Origin: Xiphydria camelus
Taxonomy: Eukaryota; Arthropoda; Insecta; Hymenoptera; Xiphydriidae
Length of the DNA: 64,000 nt
Direction: 5' to 3'
NCBI GenBank assembly: GCA_963678675.1
Contig: OY783195.1
Location: 11,558,479-11,622,478, forward strand
The notes under the pieces are model-generated. The model saw only the letters and a list, made by a program, of their open reading frames with translations. It was not told the origin of the DNA and made no database searches. Position numbers and translations under genes: made by a program. Of the stretch, positions 40,603 through 49,930 are shown piece after piece. Every line of letters starts with the position of its first letter. Positions within the stretch are counted from its first letter, which is position 1.

Positions 40603-43600
40603 TGTGGACTCTGGTTACCTGACCGTCCTTGTCTATTTCTAGGTTATTATTATCGAACAGGCTAGTGATTTTATATGGTCCATCCCAATCATTGTCGAGT
40701 TTTCTCCTCCGTGTTCCATCCGTTAACCACACTTCCTCTCCAACTCGGTAAATGGGTTGCGTCCTACAGATGTTTCTGTCGTGTCGTTCCTTCGCCTTTT
40801 CCTTGGCTTTGATAAGTCTGCTTCGGGCTCTTTGGAGGGTTTCATTATGCCGTTTCTTCCACTTTTCTAGTAACTCATTGTACGTGAGGTTATTCGTGGA
40901 GTCGATTGAAGATGGTAGTCGCGCTTTTCGCCCGAAGGTCAACTCGAAGGGCGTGTGTCCGTGTCCTTCGTGAAGAGAAGTGTTATAGGCGAAACCGATG
41001 GTTTGAATATTCTCATCCCAACGCTGGTTTCTCTCCTCGGTGGTGAGTGACGTTCTAATTAGGTCTTTTATGACAGCATGCGTTCTTTCCAAACCCCCGT
41101 TGGATTGTGGATGATAGGCCGTGGTCTTAATAGGTGTTATCCCTAGGCTTCGTTCAAACTCTTGCATGACATTAGATAAGAAGTTTTGTCCTTGGTCGGT
41201 GAGGATGTTCTTGGGTGTTCCGAACGTATAGATATAATGTTGGATAAGAGCATTGGCAATATCTTCCGAGGTGGTTTGTTTTAGAGGTACCATTATCAAG
41301 TATTTGGTGAGAGTGTCCTGAATGGTCAATAGGAACCGGTGTCCCTTCGTAGTTTTCGGTAGGGGACCAAAAATATCCATGGCTATCTTCTCGTTGGCTT
41401 CTCGTGGTGTGTCTGTGAGGACCGCTGGTGCTTTCGGTCGAATGCGGGTAAGTTTCGCTTGTTGGCAGGTGGTACAGTTTTGAATAAATTGTATCATTTC
41501 CTGTTCCATTCCTCTCCATTCATACTTTTCCTTGAGTCTTGCTATGGATCGGTTTTCTCCTAGGTGATGTGTTAACAGTCCTCCGTGATTTTCATGGAGT
41601 ATTGCTTTCTTTTCCTCGTCTGTTAACTCCTTGGATTTGCGGCAAACTCGTATCGTCGATTTGTCTCTATTAGCCAGGAAGTTTAGCATATCGGTGAGAG
41701 TTTCTAGTTCGTATGCCGATAGAGTTGCATCCGAGAATACGAACCGTGGTTTCCGTTTAGATTCTTTAAAGAATTCTACTCCTAAATAGATTTCGTTTAG
41801 CCATTTTTTCTCGTTGTAGGGCCCCAATTCCACTGATCCTGACTCATCATCATTATCGGTGTGTTTTCTGACGTTAATCCACGTACCCTTATTTGTGTTG
41901 AGCAAAGTTTTTATTTGGTTTGCGTGGTCTCCCACGAGGCACCATACGGTGTAATCCGCGTAAAGCTGCTCCGGTGTGACAATCGTCTCTTCTGGTGTTT
42001 CTAGGTTGATCCCGTCGAGTGCTTCTTGCAATACATCTCTGGTGATGAAGATTCTTGAAAGGGCGTCTGCTGCGCAGTTTTCTTTTCCCTTCATATATTC
42101 GATTTGGAAATCGTATTCCTCCAGTTTCAGTCTCCATCTCATTAACCTCGACGAGGGATCTTTGATATTAAAGAGCCATACTAGAGCTTTGTGATCTGTT
42201 TTGATATCAAAGGTTCGTCCTAGTAGGTATTGTCTGAACCTTTTTACTGCCCAAACGATGGCTAATAGCTCCTTTTCTGAGGTGGTGTAGTTTTGTTCAG
42301 CTTTATTCAGGGTTCTCGATATGTAGCAACGCGGGTGTCCTTCTTGAGAGAGTACCGCTCCGAGTCCTACATTCGATGCATCCGTTGTTAGTGTGAACCT
42401 TTTTGAGTAGTCTGGATATCGCAGTACTGGTGATTTGCATAAAGCGTCAATCAGTGTTCTGAATGCCTTTTCTGCCTTTTCGTTCCAGGTGAAAGGTGTA
42501 TCTTTTTTTGTTAAAGTTGTTAAAGGTTTGCTGATAGTGGAAAATCCCTTGATGAATTTCCTGTAATATCCTGTGAGTCCTAAAAATCCTTTTACCTCTG
42601 TCACTGTTGCCGGTGTCTTGAAGTTTTTGACTGCTTCAATCTTCTTGGGGTTCGGTTTTACTCCGTCCTTGGTGATCAGATGGCCTAGGTACTCGAGTTC
42701 TGGTCTGAGGTACTCACACTTGTCGGGTTGGAGTTTGAGTCCAACTTGTCTCAATCTTTCAAACAGGATTTCTAGATTCTCATGATGTTGTTTGAGTGTT
42801 GCTCCGAATACTACGATGTCGTCGAGAAACACCAAACAAGTTTTCCCCACTAGTCCTCTCAATGCTGTATCCATCATCCGTTGGAAGGTTGCAGGTGCGT
42901 TCTTTAATCCGAATGGCATACGGTTGTATTCGAAGTGTCCGTCTGGTGTAGAGAATGCTGTGTACTTTTTGCTTTCTTCCTCCATTGGTATTTGGTGGAA
43001 TCCTGAACTTAGATCAAATGCCGAAAAGTACTTGGCTTTGCCTAAGTGGTCTAAAATGTCGTCGATCACGGGTAGTGGGTAAGCGTCTTGATCCGTTTTT
43101 TCGTTTAACTTCCTGAAGTCTATTACTATCCTCCATTTCTTCTTTCCGGATGCGTCGGCTTTCTTAGGCACTACCCATACAGGTGAGTTGTAGGGTGACT
43201 TCGATTCCCTAATTATGCCTTTATCAAACATTTCGCTCATTTGTCTGCTTATTTCTTGTTTATGTATTTCAGGTGGTCGGTAGTTGGCGTGATTGATGGG
43301 TTTATTATCCTTGACTCTGATTGTGTGTTCTGTATCGGGTGAGCAGGGTAATGGGTCGCCTGGTAGATTGAAGATGTCATTGTACCGTGATATAATCTGG
43401 GCGAGTGGGCCTTTCGTCTGCTCTTCCACGTGTGTGAGTCGAGTGTTTTCCATCAATTTCCTTATCCTTTCTAGATCTCCATGTGTTTGAGGTTGTATTG
43501 TTTTTACAACTGCTGGTTCCATATGAATATCCTCCTGTTTTATGTGTAGTATTCTGTCGTCATGGTTGTGCAGTGGTACGTATACCTTATGATTCTTTAC

Positions 43601-44197
43601 TCTGTATACCCCTTCGGGTATGGTATCGTGTCCTGAGATAATTGTACATCCTTTCTTCTGCGTTGTCGCGATATGGAGTACTTGATGAGTCTTCGATGGT
43701 ACCGAATATCCTGTATCGTGGAGTTTATGCGTGCATTCGTTGAGGGTGAGGGTGTCGTTAGTAAGCGCGAAATTGTATTGGTTCAGGAAGGGTTTTCCGA
43801 TTAGGGCTTCCTCCTCTAATGGGAAGTCATCAGGTATTATTGAGAAGTCTTGCGGGTACCCCTGGTGGCATAGGAGTATCTCGTGCGTAGAGGTATGAAC
43901 CTCGTTACCCATCGTAAATTTCCTTTCCTTCGGTTGGGCCTTTGGGAGGTGCTCCGGTTTAATCATTTTTTTCTTTATTAAATTTATTGAAGCTCCTGAG
44001 TCGATGAGGTATCGTCCTGGTCTGATGGTTCCTCCTGGTCTCCATATACAGTGCCATAGTCTTCCTCCGGTGCTGAGGATTCGGTCGTTTTGTACTGGTC
44101 TTCGTAGTACTCCACTTCCTCCGAGATTTCTTCTTGAATGTTGTTCACTCTCTGGGGTGGTCTCTTTTGTGTTTGGCTTTGCTGAAAATTTTGCTTC
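40490..44197 (-). CDS. pol: Pol polyprotein: protease, reverse transcriptase, RNase H, integrase
   Basis: The frame is open from just after a TAA at 44200-44198 and has no need of its own ATG; the first Met is only at 43966, inside protease. The protease active site is YLIDSGAS near 44005. Reverse transcriptase follows with WRIVIDFRKLN, FSAFDLSSGFHQI, YNRMPFGLKNAPATFQ and FLDD. RNase H has LTTDASNVGLGAVLSQ, SEKELLAIVWAV and TDHKALVWL. Integrase has the HHCC zinc region (H..NHGG..THH...C.TCQQAK) and the DDE core: MDIFGPLP, TDQGQNFLS, and the Glu in SNGGLERTH. The length and order are normal for Ty3/gypsy errantiviruses. It overlaps gag by about 210 bases in the -1 frame. No stop or frameshift is seen. 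Confidence 0.93.
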   Translation of the reverse strand, partial: EAKFSAKPNTKETTPESEQHSRRNLGGSGVLRRPVQNDRILSTGGRLWHCIWRPGGTIRPGRYLIDSGASINLIKKKMIKPEHLPKAQPKERKFTMGNEVHTSTHEILLCHQGYPQDFSIIPDDFPLEEEALIGKPFLNQYNFALTNDTLTLNECTHKLHDTGYSVPSKTHQVLHIATTQKKGCTIISGHDTIPEGVYRVKNHKVYVPLHNHDDRILHIKQEDIHMEPAVVKTIQPQTHGDLERIRKLMENTRLTHVEEQTKGPLAQIISRYNDIFNLPGDPLPCSPDTEHTIRVKDNKPINHANYRPPEIHKQEISRQMSEMFDKGIIRESKSPYNSPVWVVPKKADASGKKKWRIVIDFRKLNEKTDQDAYPLPVIDDILDHLGKAKYFSAFDLSSGFHQIPMEEESKKYTAFSTPDGHFEYNRMPFGLKNAPATFQRMMDTALRGLVGKTCLVFLDDIVVFGATLKQHHENLEILFERLRQVGLKLQPDKCEYLRPELEYLGHLITKDGVKPNPKKIEAVKNFKTPATVTEVKGFLGLTGYYRKFIKGFSTISKPLTTLTKKDTPFTWNEKAEKAFRTLIDALCKSPVLRYPDYSKRFTLTTDASNVGLGAVLSQEGHPRCYISRTLNKAEQNYTTSEKELLAIVWAVKRFRQYLLGRTFDIKTDHKALVWLFNIKDPSSRLMRWRLKLEEYDFQIEYMKGKENCAADALSRIFITRDVLQEALDGINLETPEETIVTPEQLYADYTVWCLVGDHANQIKTLLNTNKGTWINVRKHTDNDDESGSVELGPYNEKKWLNEIYLGVEFFKESKRKPRFVFSDATLSAYELETLTDMLNFLANRDKSTIRVCRKSKELTDEEKKAILHENHGGLLTHHLGENRSIARLKEKYEWRGMEQEMIQFIQNCTTCQQAKLTRIRPKAPAVLTDTPREANEKIAMDIFGPLPKTTKGHRFLLTIQDTLTKYLIMVPLKQTTSEDIANALIQHYIYTFGTPKNILTDQGQNFLSNVMQEFERSLGITPIKTTAYHPQSNGGLERTHAVIKDLIRTSLTTEERNQRWDENIQTIGFAYNTSLHEGHGHTPFELTFGRKARLPSSIDSTNNLTYNELLEKWKKRHNETLQRARSRLIKAKEKAKERHDRNICRTQPIYRVGEEVWLTDGTRRRKLDNDWDGPYKITSLFDNNNLEIDKDGQVTRVHIDRTQPCYRHETASDHMDDDDDNATPGTSSRDDTAPK

Positions 44198-45348
44198 TTA
44201 TAGCATCGGCTTTCTGAGTGTCCGTTCTGCTTGCAATGTGTGCAGAATAATTTCATTTTATCGAACAACGGTTTATTCTCCATTCTTTGGAAGTTCTTTT
44301 CTGCCTGGTCTACGTGCTGTTTGGAGTTCTGCTGCTGCCAAGTTCCGCTTGAAGGTCTGGATAAATAATTAGGTCGTCTTGTCGTTGGTTGGAACCGATT
44401 TTATGTTGGTTGAAGTGGGGGTCGCGTGACGGGATTACTGCGTCGTCGTTCAAGTAAAAAGGTTTCTACCTCCAGTGCTTCCATACGCGCATCGCGTAAC
44501 GTTTTCGGGTGCGTGTTTCTGACTGCCATACATATTTCGTCTCTTAATCCTCCGATGTATGTCTTGACGACGTTTCTTTCTTCTATCTTAAGTGCAATCC
44601 GTGTCTCGGTACGGGAAGTGTCTTCGTCCGCCTCGTTCTGGATAGTATATTTTAAGTCGTTGTAGCGTTCTATGAAACGCTTATCATAGCTGCGAACATT
44701 CTCGTTTAGCTGTTTGGTAGACATGAGTTTACTGCGTGCCAGTTCATATGACGTGGCTGCTGATACATTATCCCTAAGTGCTTGGAATAGGTCGCGGTAG
44801 CTGTTTATCTCCAGACCGCGGATACTACGTTCGGCTTCTCCGGTAATCTTTTCGTTGACGATAAGATCCAAGAGTCGGTCGGGTCGCGTGCAGGTGCCGG
44901 ATGCTCGTTTGCAGGATCGGATAAATTCCTCTACTCCTACGTCGTCGTGTCCCTTAAGTGCTCGTACGTATTTGATCGCATTCTTAGGAGTTTCAGCGTC
45001 CTGTGACGTGACTCTATCTTGCCTTCGTTCCGGTGACGAATCTGGCGTCGACCATCCAGCTTGCCTCTCTCTTCTCTGTACTTGAGGCATCGATGCGAGT
45101 CTGCTGGTATTCGATGCTGGCAGTGCCGTGGGCAATGGTGGTGCTTCATCTTCCGTAATGTCTATTTTCAAGTGTCTCCAAATGTCCTTGATTTCTTTGG
45201 ATCTTCTCTCGTTCTCCATTCCTAGCTCCGTTACTAATGTTTCTATTCTCTCGATTTTCATCGATAATCCTTCTAGTTTCTCTAATATGAGCATGGTACT
45301 CGCCATGTTGTCGTTGATGGATCTTGACGGTGATGTCGCTCTTGACAT
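43984..45348 (-). CDS. gag: Gag with CCHC zinc knuckle and one in-frame TAA
   Basis: It starts at Met 45348. Residues 1-60 include a coiled-coil-like EKLEGLSMKIERIETL region. The retrotransposon-gag core (IKYVRALKGHDDVGVEEFIRSC ... RSYDKRFIERYNDLKYT) follows. After residue 315 there is a TAA at 44403-44401, and the same frame then continues 39 codons to a Met and on to the zinc knuckle CTHCKQNGHSESRC (C-x2-C-x4-H-x4-C) and an acidic tail ending at 43984. The TAA is either an inactivating change of a recently inserted copy or a leaky stop. Capsid and nucleocapsid roles are inferred from the family. Confidence 0.8.
44185..44191 (-). promoter_or_regulatory. Candidate -1 frameshift heptamer, gag to pol
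   Basis: On the sense strand A AAT TTT, in phase with gag (X XXY YYZ), lies just after the zinc knuckle. The pol frame is closed by a TAA ending seven bases upstream (44198) and is open from there on. That placement is what a programmed -1 shift would require. Confidence 0.6.
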
Positions 45349-45773
45349 GTTGGGTGCCGTGTAATAGGGATTCTGGATTCTTCCTACTACGTCGGTGTCA
45401 CTACTGTCCGTTTCTTCGCTCGTTGGAATCTCTGTCCGTGCGCGATACGTCGCGAATGCCAGCGTGTGACGAGTTTATAACTTTTATGCCTCGCAAGTTG
45501 CTACAAACTTGGTTGCCATAAAAGTTCACAGTCGGTTTTTATTGACGAGGTTCCGAGCTCGCGGGCTGGGTTCCACGATTTTGTAGGATGCTTACCGCTG
45601 TGTTTTTGAAATCTTCTTCCTTTCAAGTGGTGATGTCTCGCTGTGGAGGACGTCCCAGGGTTCGTATTGGATAGCCTCGATGTGAATTTATGAAAGTTCA
45701 GGGTCCCGGTCGTGGCTAGTTCTCAAACAGTAGCTCGTACCAAGGAATAACTTTCTAACAAATCGCGAGAACT

Positions 45774-45791
45774 ATCCTGGCAGGATCGCCA
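45774..45791 (-). other. Primer-binding site
   Basis: On the sense strand TGGCGATCCTGCCAGGA begins three bases after the 5' LTR (TTT spacer). The TGG start is complementary to a tRNA CCA end. I cannot name the tRNA with certainty. Confidence 0.7.
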
Positions 45792-45794
45792 AAA

Positions 45795-46050
45795 TGTTAC
45801 GGGGAAATAGCTTCAGTTGACTTTTTAAAAAGGGAGGCACTGGCTATACCTGAGTATAGTCAGTGCTACTTTATTTCCTTTCTTTTATTAAGTACAATTA
45901 TCACTATTTCTATGAGTCTGTCACAATATGGCACGTGTGTTGTACTGTGAAGAGGAGAACTCTCTAACCAGAACTGCCGCCCTAGGTATTTAGGCCGGCT
46001 TATATAGGTCACTCGTGGTGAGATAAGGGGGTGCCTATCTACGCTTAACA
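45795..46050 (-). repeat. 5' LTR
   Basis: 256 bp; no difference from 38409-38664 found on reading. Flanked by TTAAG at 46051-46055. Confidence 0.92.
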
Positions 46051-46055
46051 TTAAG

Positions 46056-46595
46056 CATGAATATTTATCTTTCTTCAACTAAAGTACTCGTATAGGTTCT
46101 TTAGGAAACTGACTTCACGCAACTAACGAACTATAACGTACATAGTTCGTGACTCTCTCTCTCTGCTACTACTCGTGCTAATAGTATCAAGAGCCTCGAC
46201 TCACAATCAGCTCCGCGCCAAGAACTAAAAGCGTAGTGACCGCCGCTTGGCTCACACACTATTAGAAGTTTCTATTAGGAAATCACAATAAATGTAATGA
46301 AAGCATTTTTACAAACACGAGTGTACATTGAAACTAATGCATAATGGTGTTAGTAATTCCGAAATCGTTGTATTTTAAAATCACAATACTTTGTGTGAAA
46401 AAGTAGAAGCGCTTCGGTTCTGTGAAATTCAAAAGATAAGGTGTTGTGAAATCACAATACACTACTAACTCAGCCATCTTGTTTTAAGACACCTACATGT
46501 TTTTAAACTTGAAGTCACTTTTTAGATGTTTAATACCATCTTAATACTTTAGACACTGTAATTGTCTTCAAATAAAACACTTTCCGAGTCTAAAA
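46056..46595. other. No recognisable feature
   Basis: AT-rich. A few near-repeats of AATCACAATA (46279, 46379, 46450) occur, but no frame or structure that I can support. Confidence 0.35.
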
Positions 46596-46848
46596 AGGGA
46601 ACGCATGCAGTGACTTTACACTGCTACCTGCCAACCTGCCTGCCAACCCGCCTAGTGGTGTCGGTTTTGTTTTCATACCCTACCGGGACTCGAACCTGTG
46701 GTCTTTAGGACGAGCTGCTTCGAAACTGGGAATGCTTTCGCACTCTACCAATTGAGCCACCGACTCTTCAATATTGGTGTCGGTCGACTCCAGTCATATA
46801 TAGAAACCGAACATGACAGTGACTGCTCTTGAAGGTTCTTCTCATTAA
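46596..46848 (-). mobile_element. tRNA-like SINE, copy 2, left part
   Basis: On the minus strand 46770-46685 reads TGGCTCAATTGGTAGAGTGCG (A box) and GGTTCGAGTCCCGG (B box). The spacing is too long for a tRNA. Homologous to 4545-4893. The right part of the same repeat resumes at 47450 after a MITE. Confidence 0.7.
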
Positions 46849-47449
46849 CCCTTCGTTGCTCACGTGGGGTGTAGGCGACACCCCAGCCTCCTTCTTTTGC
46901 ATGTGTGCCACGCGTAGAGTTTCTTTTTCGAGGTTGGCACTTTTAGAACCTTTCGAGAACATTTCATTAAAGAATTTGGCACCAAAAGCGCAAGAAAATA
47001 CCGATTTGTTTATCCGACAGAACGCTGCAGTGTTAAAAAGTGATTTTAACAATCTGTAATTAACTTAATATTTAATATTTTTCTATAAAACTTATTCCAA
47101 TTTGTTAATTTGTCCTTCGTTAATAAAACGAGAGTATGATAACTATCCTCAGTCTATTATTTATACTATTTTTTAATAAAAATCGGAAGGCAGATTCCGC
47201 GTCTCAGATCTAAGCGTCTGAAAACCGAGACCTCATGTACCGAGACTTCGAGTTTTATTTTGAATTGGGAAATTACGAAATTTCTTTTTTTAATGTTGAG
47301 ACCATTAGGCAATATCTCAAGCTTTAAAATAAAAAAATTTATTAAAAAATTTCAATTTTTCACTAAGAAAACGTTAATTTTTAACAGGCGTGTAGGGTAC
47401 ACCGCAGGTAAGCTCTTATGTTTCAAAAACCCACGTGAGTAACGAAGGG
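46849..47449. mobile_element. 601-bp piggyBac-type MITE
   Basis: The ends CCCTTCGTTGCTCACGTGGG and CCCACGTGAGTAACGAAGGG are flanked by TTAA (46845-46848, 47450-47453), the piggyBac signature. Subterminal GTGTAGG..ACACC and GTAGGGTACACC also pair. There is no transposase. The unoccupied target is seen at 4894-4897. Confidence 0.88.
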
Positions 47450-47540
47450 TTAAATTTTATAAAATAATTTGATACTTTCTTTTTCAAAACAGTAGCGATT
47501 ATGAAATATAATCATTCATTATTTCTGGAATAATTCGGTA
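47450..47540 (-). mobile_element. tRNA-like SINE, copy 2, right part
   Basis: AATAATTTGATACTTTCTTT and CAGTAGCGATTATGA match 4905-4950. Confidence 0.7.
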
Positions 47541-47544
47541 CAGC

Positions 47545-47725
47545 CCTTGTGGAAATTTCCATTGGGCCCCAATTGGGCTTCCCAGTTACCAATTGGGCGC
47601 CAATTAGGCAGCCCAATCAGTGCCCGATTGGGCATTCGTTGGGCTTGTAACGCTGAGTTGTATCTATGCCCAATTTGGGCAACTCAATTGGGCCCCAATT
47701 GGGTAAACTTATTTATGCCCAATCA
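47545..47725. repeat. Iterated CCAATTGGG palindromes
   Basis: About ten variants of CCCAATTGGG, GCCCAAT and ATTGGGC occur in ~170 bases, several as perfect dyads (CCCCAATTGGG at 47569 and 47692). It looks like the core of a MITE with subterminal iterons. The 74-codon frame with repeated GPNW-like words is produced by the repeat. Confidence 0.65.
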
Positions 47726-48045
47726 ACATGAAATGTTACTTTTAATTAATAATAAGATTAATAATGAATAATAAGATTAATAATAATTAATAAAATTTTA
47801 TATTTTTGTCATAAAATGTACAAGAGTAAAATATAAATGTATTCAAGCGGAACAATGATTGACACAAATCATACGCGCGGGTTTCCTTAGTTTTTCATAA
47901 GTACAATTTAAGAATTTTCTATTTTCATATTTTATAGATTTAGTATATGCAAGGGGGATTAGGGGGCGATTAATAATGTAAAAGGCCGAGGCCATACAGT
48001 AAGAAATAATAATAATATAAACGTATTCTTCAGTTTTTAGCGCTC
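47726..48045. other. No recognisable feature
   Basis: AT-rich with a small (TAATAATTAA) cluster at 47745-47790. Minus frame 47843-48082 has no motif. Confidence 0.35.
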
Positions 48046-48049
48046 TATC

Positions 48050-49930
48050 AAGAGACACGGTAGTGTCTTGCGGCATGTTCATTCAAGTAGTTCGTCAGAA
48101 CGATGATAGCGCTGTCGCCGCGGGCACAAGTGTATCTTTACAGGAAAAATGTCTGCCCCCTTCACCCCTCAATTTTTACATCGAATTTTCTCAATAAATA
48201 TACAGTTATAACCAAAACTATGCTTAGTTACGCCATATAAATGGACTATTCTCTATTGATAGAGACCAGAATAAATGTTATAAGTTACATATTAACAGAG
48301 ATTCTTCCTTAGCAACGCGAAGCCACGCCCCTTGCGCCTAAAAGTCAAGAATCCGATTTCTCGGCCAATATATATATGTAAAAATGTCCCAAAAATTCCG
48401 CCTATCTTCGGGAATAGTCGGCCATGATCGGAAATGTGTACACAGATGCGACAACACGCATACGCCATCAAAAATGTATGTGAGAGTGTGTAAGAGAACA
48501 TATTCCTTGAATGTTTGGTTATGGTTTTCAAAGTTAATAAAATATTTTCATTCACGAAACGATTTCCCTCGCGTTTATTTCGATCCTCGGACGCGCTTGT
48601 TAATAAAAATTAAAAATTCAGTATAATCGTAGCAATCGGAGTAATGAAGGAAGTAGACGATTCAGTCCGAAAAACATCGGTCATCTCAGTAGTGGTGAAT
48701 GTGACAGATGCTCCGTATAGTTTAATAACACAGGTTTACAAAAAAAAAAGTCCGGACTATTTGACCGGACCATGGTATTCCGAGGTATTTTTGCGTCCTG
48801 AATCCGATCCCGAGGTCATCTGAGCCCCATCACGTCAGGAAAACGAGATTTCAAGGTCATTTAGAGGTTAAAATGACCATTTTTTGGAACTTGACCCGGG
48901 ACAATTTCTCAAGCGACCTGTTGAGTTGGAGGGTAGCTGTTTAGGTCTTGAATACCTTCCAAACATTGGAATGGAGTCCTAAATCTCGACCGGGACTATC
49001 ACAGAACCACCCCAGAGGATAAAATGTTGCCATGATCGTTGTATCTCGCGGATTACGATCTCCCTGTCAAGGCATCCAATTCCGGCGATCCGTTCACTGT
49101 GACATATTGACAGTGGACCCAGCACTGACCCTAATGGCCTTAGAACCTTGGAGTCATGCTCTGGGTGCTGCTCAGGGCAGTCCCATTTCCTTATTTATTT
49201 ATTTCGAAATCTCGTTTTTCTGACGTGATGTGGCTCAGATGACCTCGGGATCGGATTCAGGACGCAAAAATACCTCGGAATATCATGGTCCGGTCAAATA
49301 GTCCGGACTTTTTTTTTTGTAAACCTGTGTAATCGTTTGCATTTTTTTCAAATAATCGAGATAGTGAACGGATGCAGTGCTATGTTTCTCTGGTTGCCTA
49401 TGCATCAAGAGCAGGAAAGGAGATGGCAGTATCTCAGAAGAATTGCCATCAGATAAGTTTAATTGCCGTCTGACAGCTTTAACCTCACTTTCGATGGAAG
49501 GACAAATATCTCTTTGTGATAATTCTATTTTTTGTTTCAGCGTCATGCGAGCACGAGACCAATCGATGGCTTTTCTTCTCTGTCACAATCGAAGCCGTGG
49601 GAGAAAAATAGGAGATGCAATGGAATTGGATCACAACACACAATCATGTAATTACTTTATCATTATTTTTTCTCTATCGATATATTTCCCCTTTCGTACT
49701 ATTACAAGTTCCAATTTACACACCGACCTGACAAACCTGAAGTGTACATGTACCTCACTTCTATTTCATCTGTTCTTCGTCTCCGGTGTAACGACAGTCA
49801 ATGAGGAATCACTGATACCAATTAGGATTCGAGAGGGTTATTCCTTATTCTTTCCAGCACAGAGAGCATCGATATTTTACTGCACCTGTATTCTTCTGGG
49901 ACTTCCTAAAATAATTATAAAATCCCCATA
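48050..49930. repeat. ~1.28-kb tandem unit 1, carrying a 601-bp insertion
   Basis: Homologous to 49931-51165. Anchors in order are AAGAGACACGG.AGTGTCT, CACCCCTCAATTTTTACATC, AACGCGAAGCCACGCCCCTT, GATCCTCGGACGCGCTTGTT, the insertion, GATAGTGAACGGATGCAGTG, TCTGTCACAATC.AAGCCGTG and GTGTACATGTACCTCACTTC. Identity to unit 2 is high but not perfect. I recognise no gene. Confidence 0.85.
48729..49329. mobile_element. 601-bp MITE with TAA duplication
   Basis: The ends CACAGGTTTAC/GTAAACCTGTG carry ~130-bp inverted arms (AGTCCGGACTATTTGACCGG, GGATCGGATTCAGGACGC) and are flanked by TAA at 48726-48728 and 49330-49332. Tandem unit 2 preserves the unoccupied site (TTTAATAATCG at 50567-50577), which confirms the boundaries. 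The TAA (TWA) duplication points to PIF/Harbinger. Confidence 0.9.

Larger units (their letters stand above)
38409..46050 (-). mobile_element. Errantivirus-like Ty3/gypsy LTR retroelement with env
   Basis: 7,642 bp, minus strand, with two 256-bp LTRs that I read as identical and a TTAAG duplication on both sides. The order in the sense direction is LTR, primer-binding site, gag, pol (overlapping gag in the -1 frame), env (overlapping the pol end), polypurine run, LTR. Identical LTRs indicate a very recent insertion. Endogenous insect retroelement. The only obvious lesion is one TAA within gag. Confidence 0.93.

Noticed and set aside
41172..41519. 115-codon and other alternative frames across the retroelement
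   Set aside because: They are out-of-frame shadows of the open pol, gag and env genes.
46680..46772. A second tRNA gene
   Set aside because: The same reasons apply; it has extra bases between the boxes and belongs to the repeat shared with 4.6 kb.
47547..47771. 74-codon frame with repeated GPNW-like words
   Set aside because: Produced by CCAATTGGG iterons; no start or codon support.
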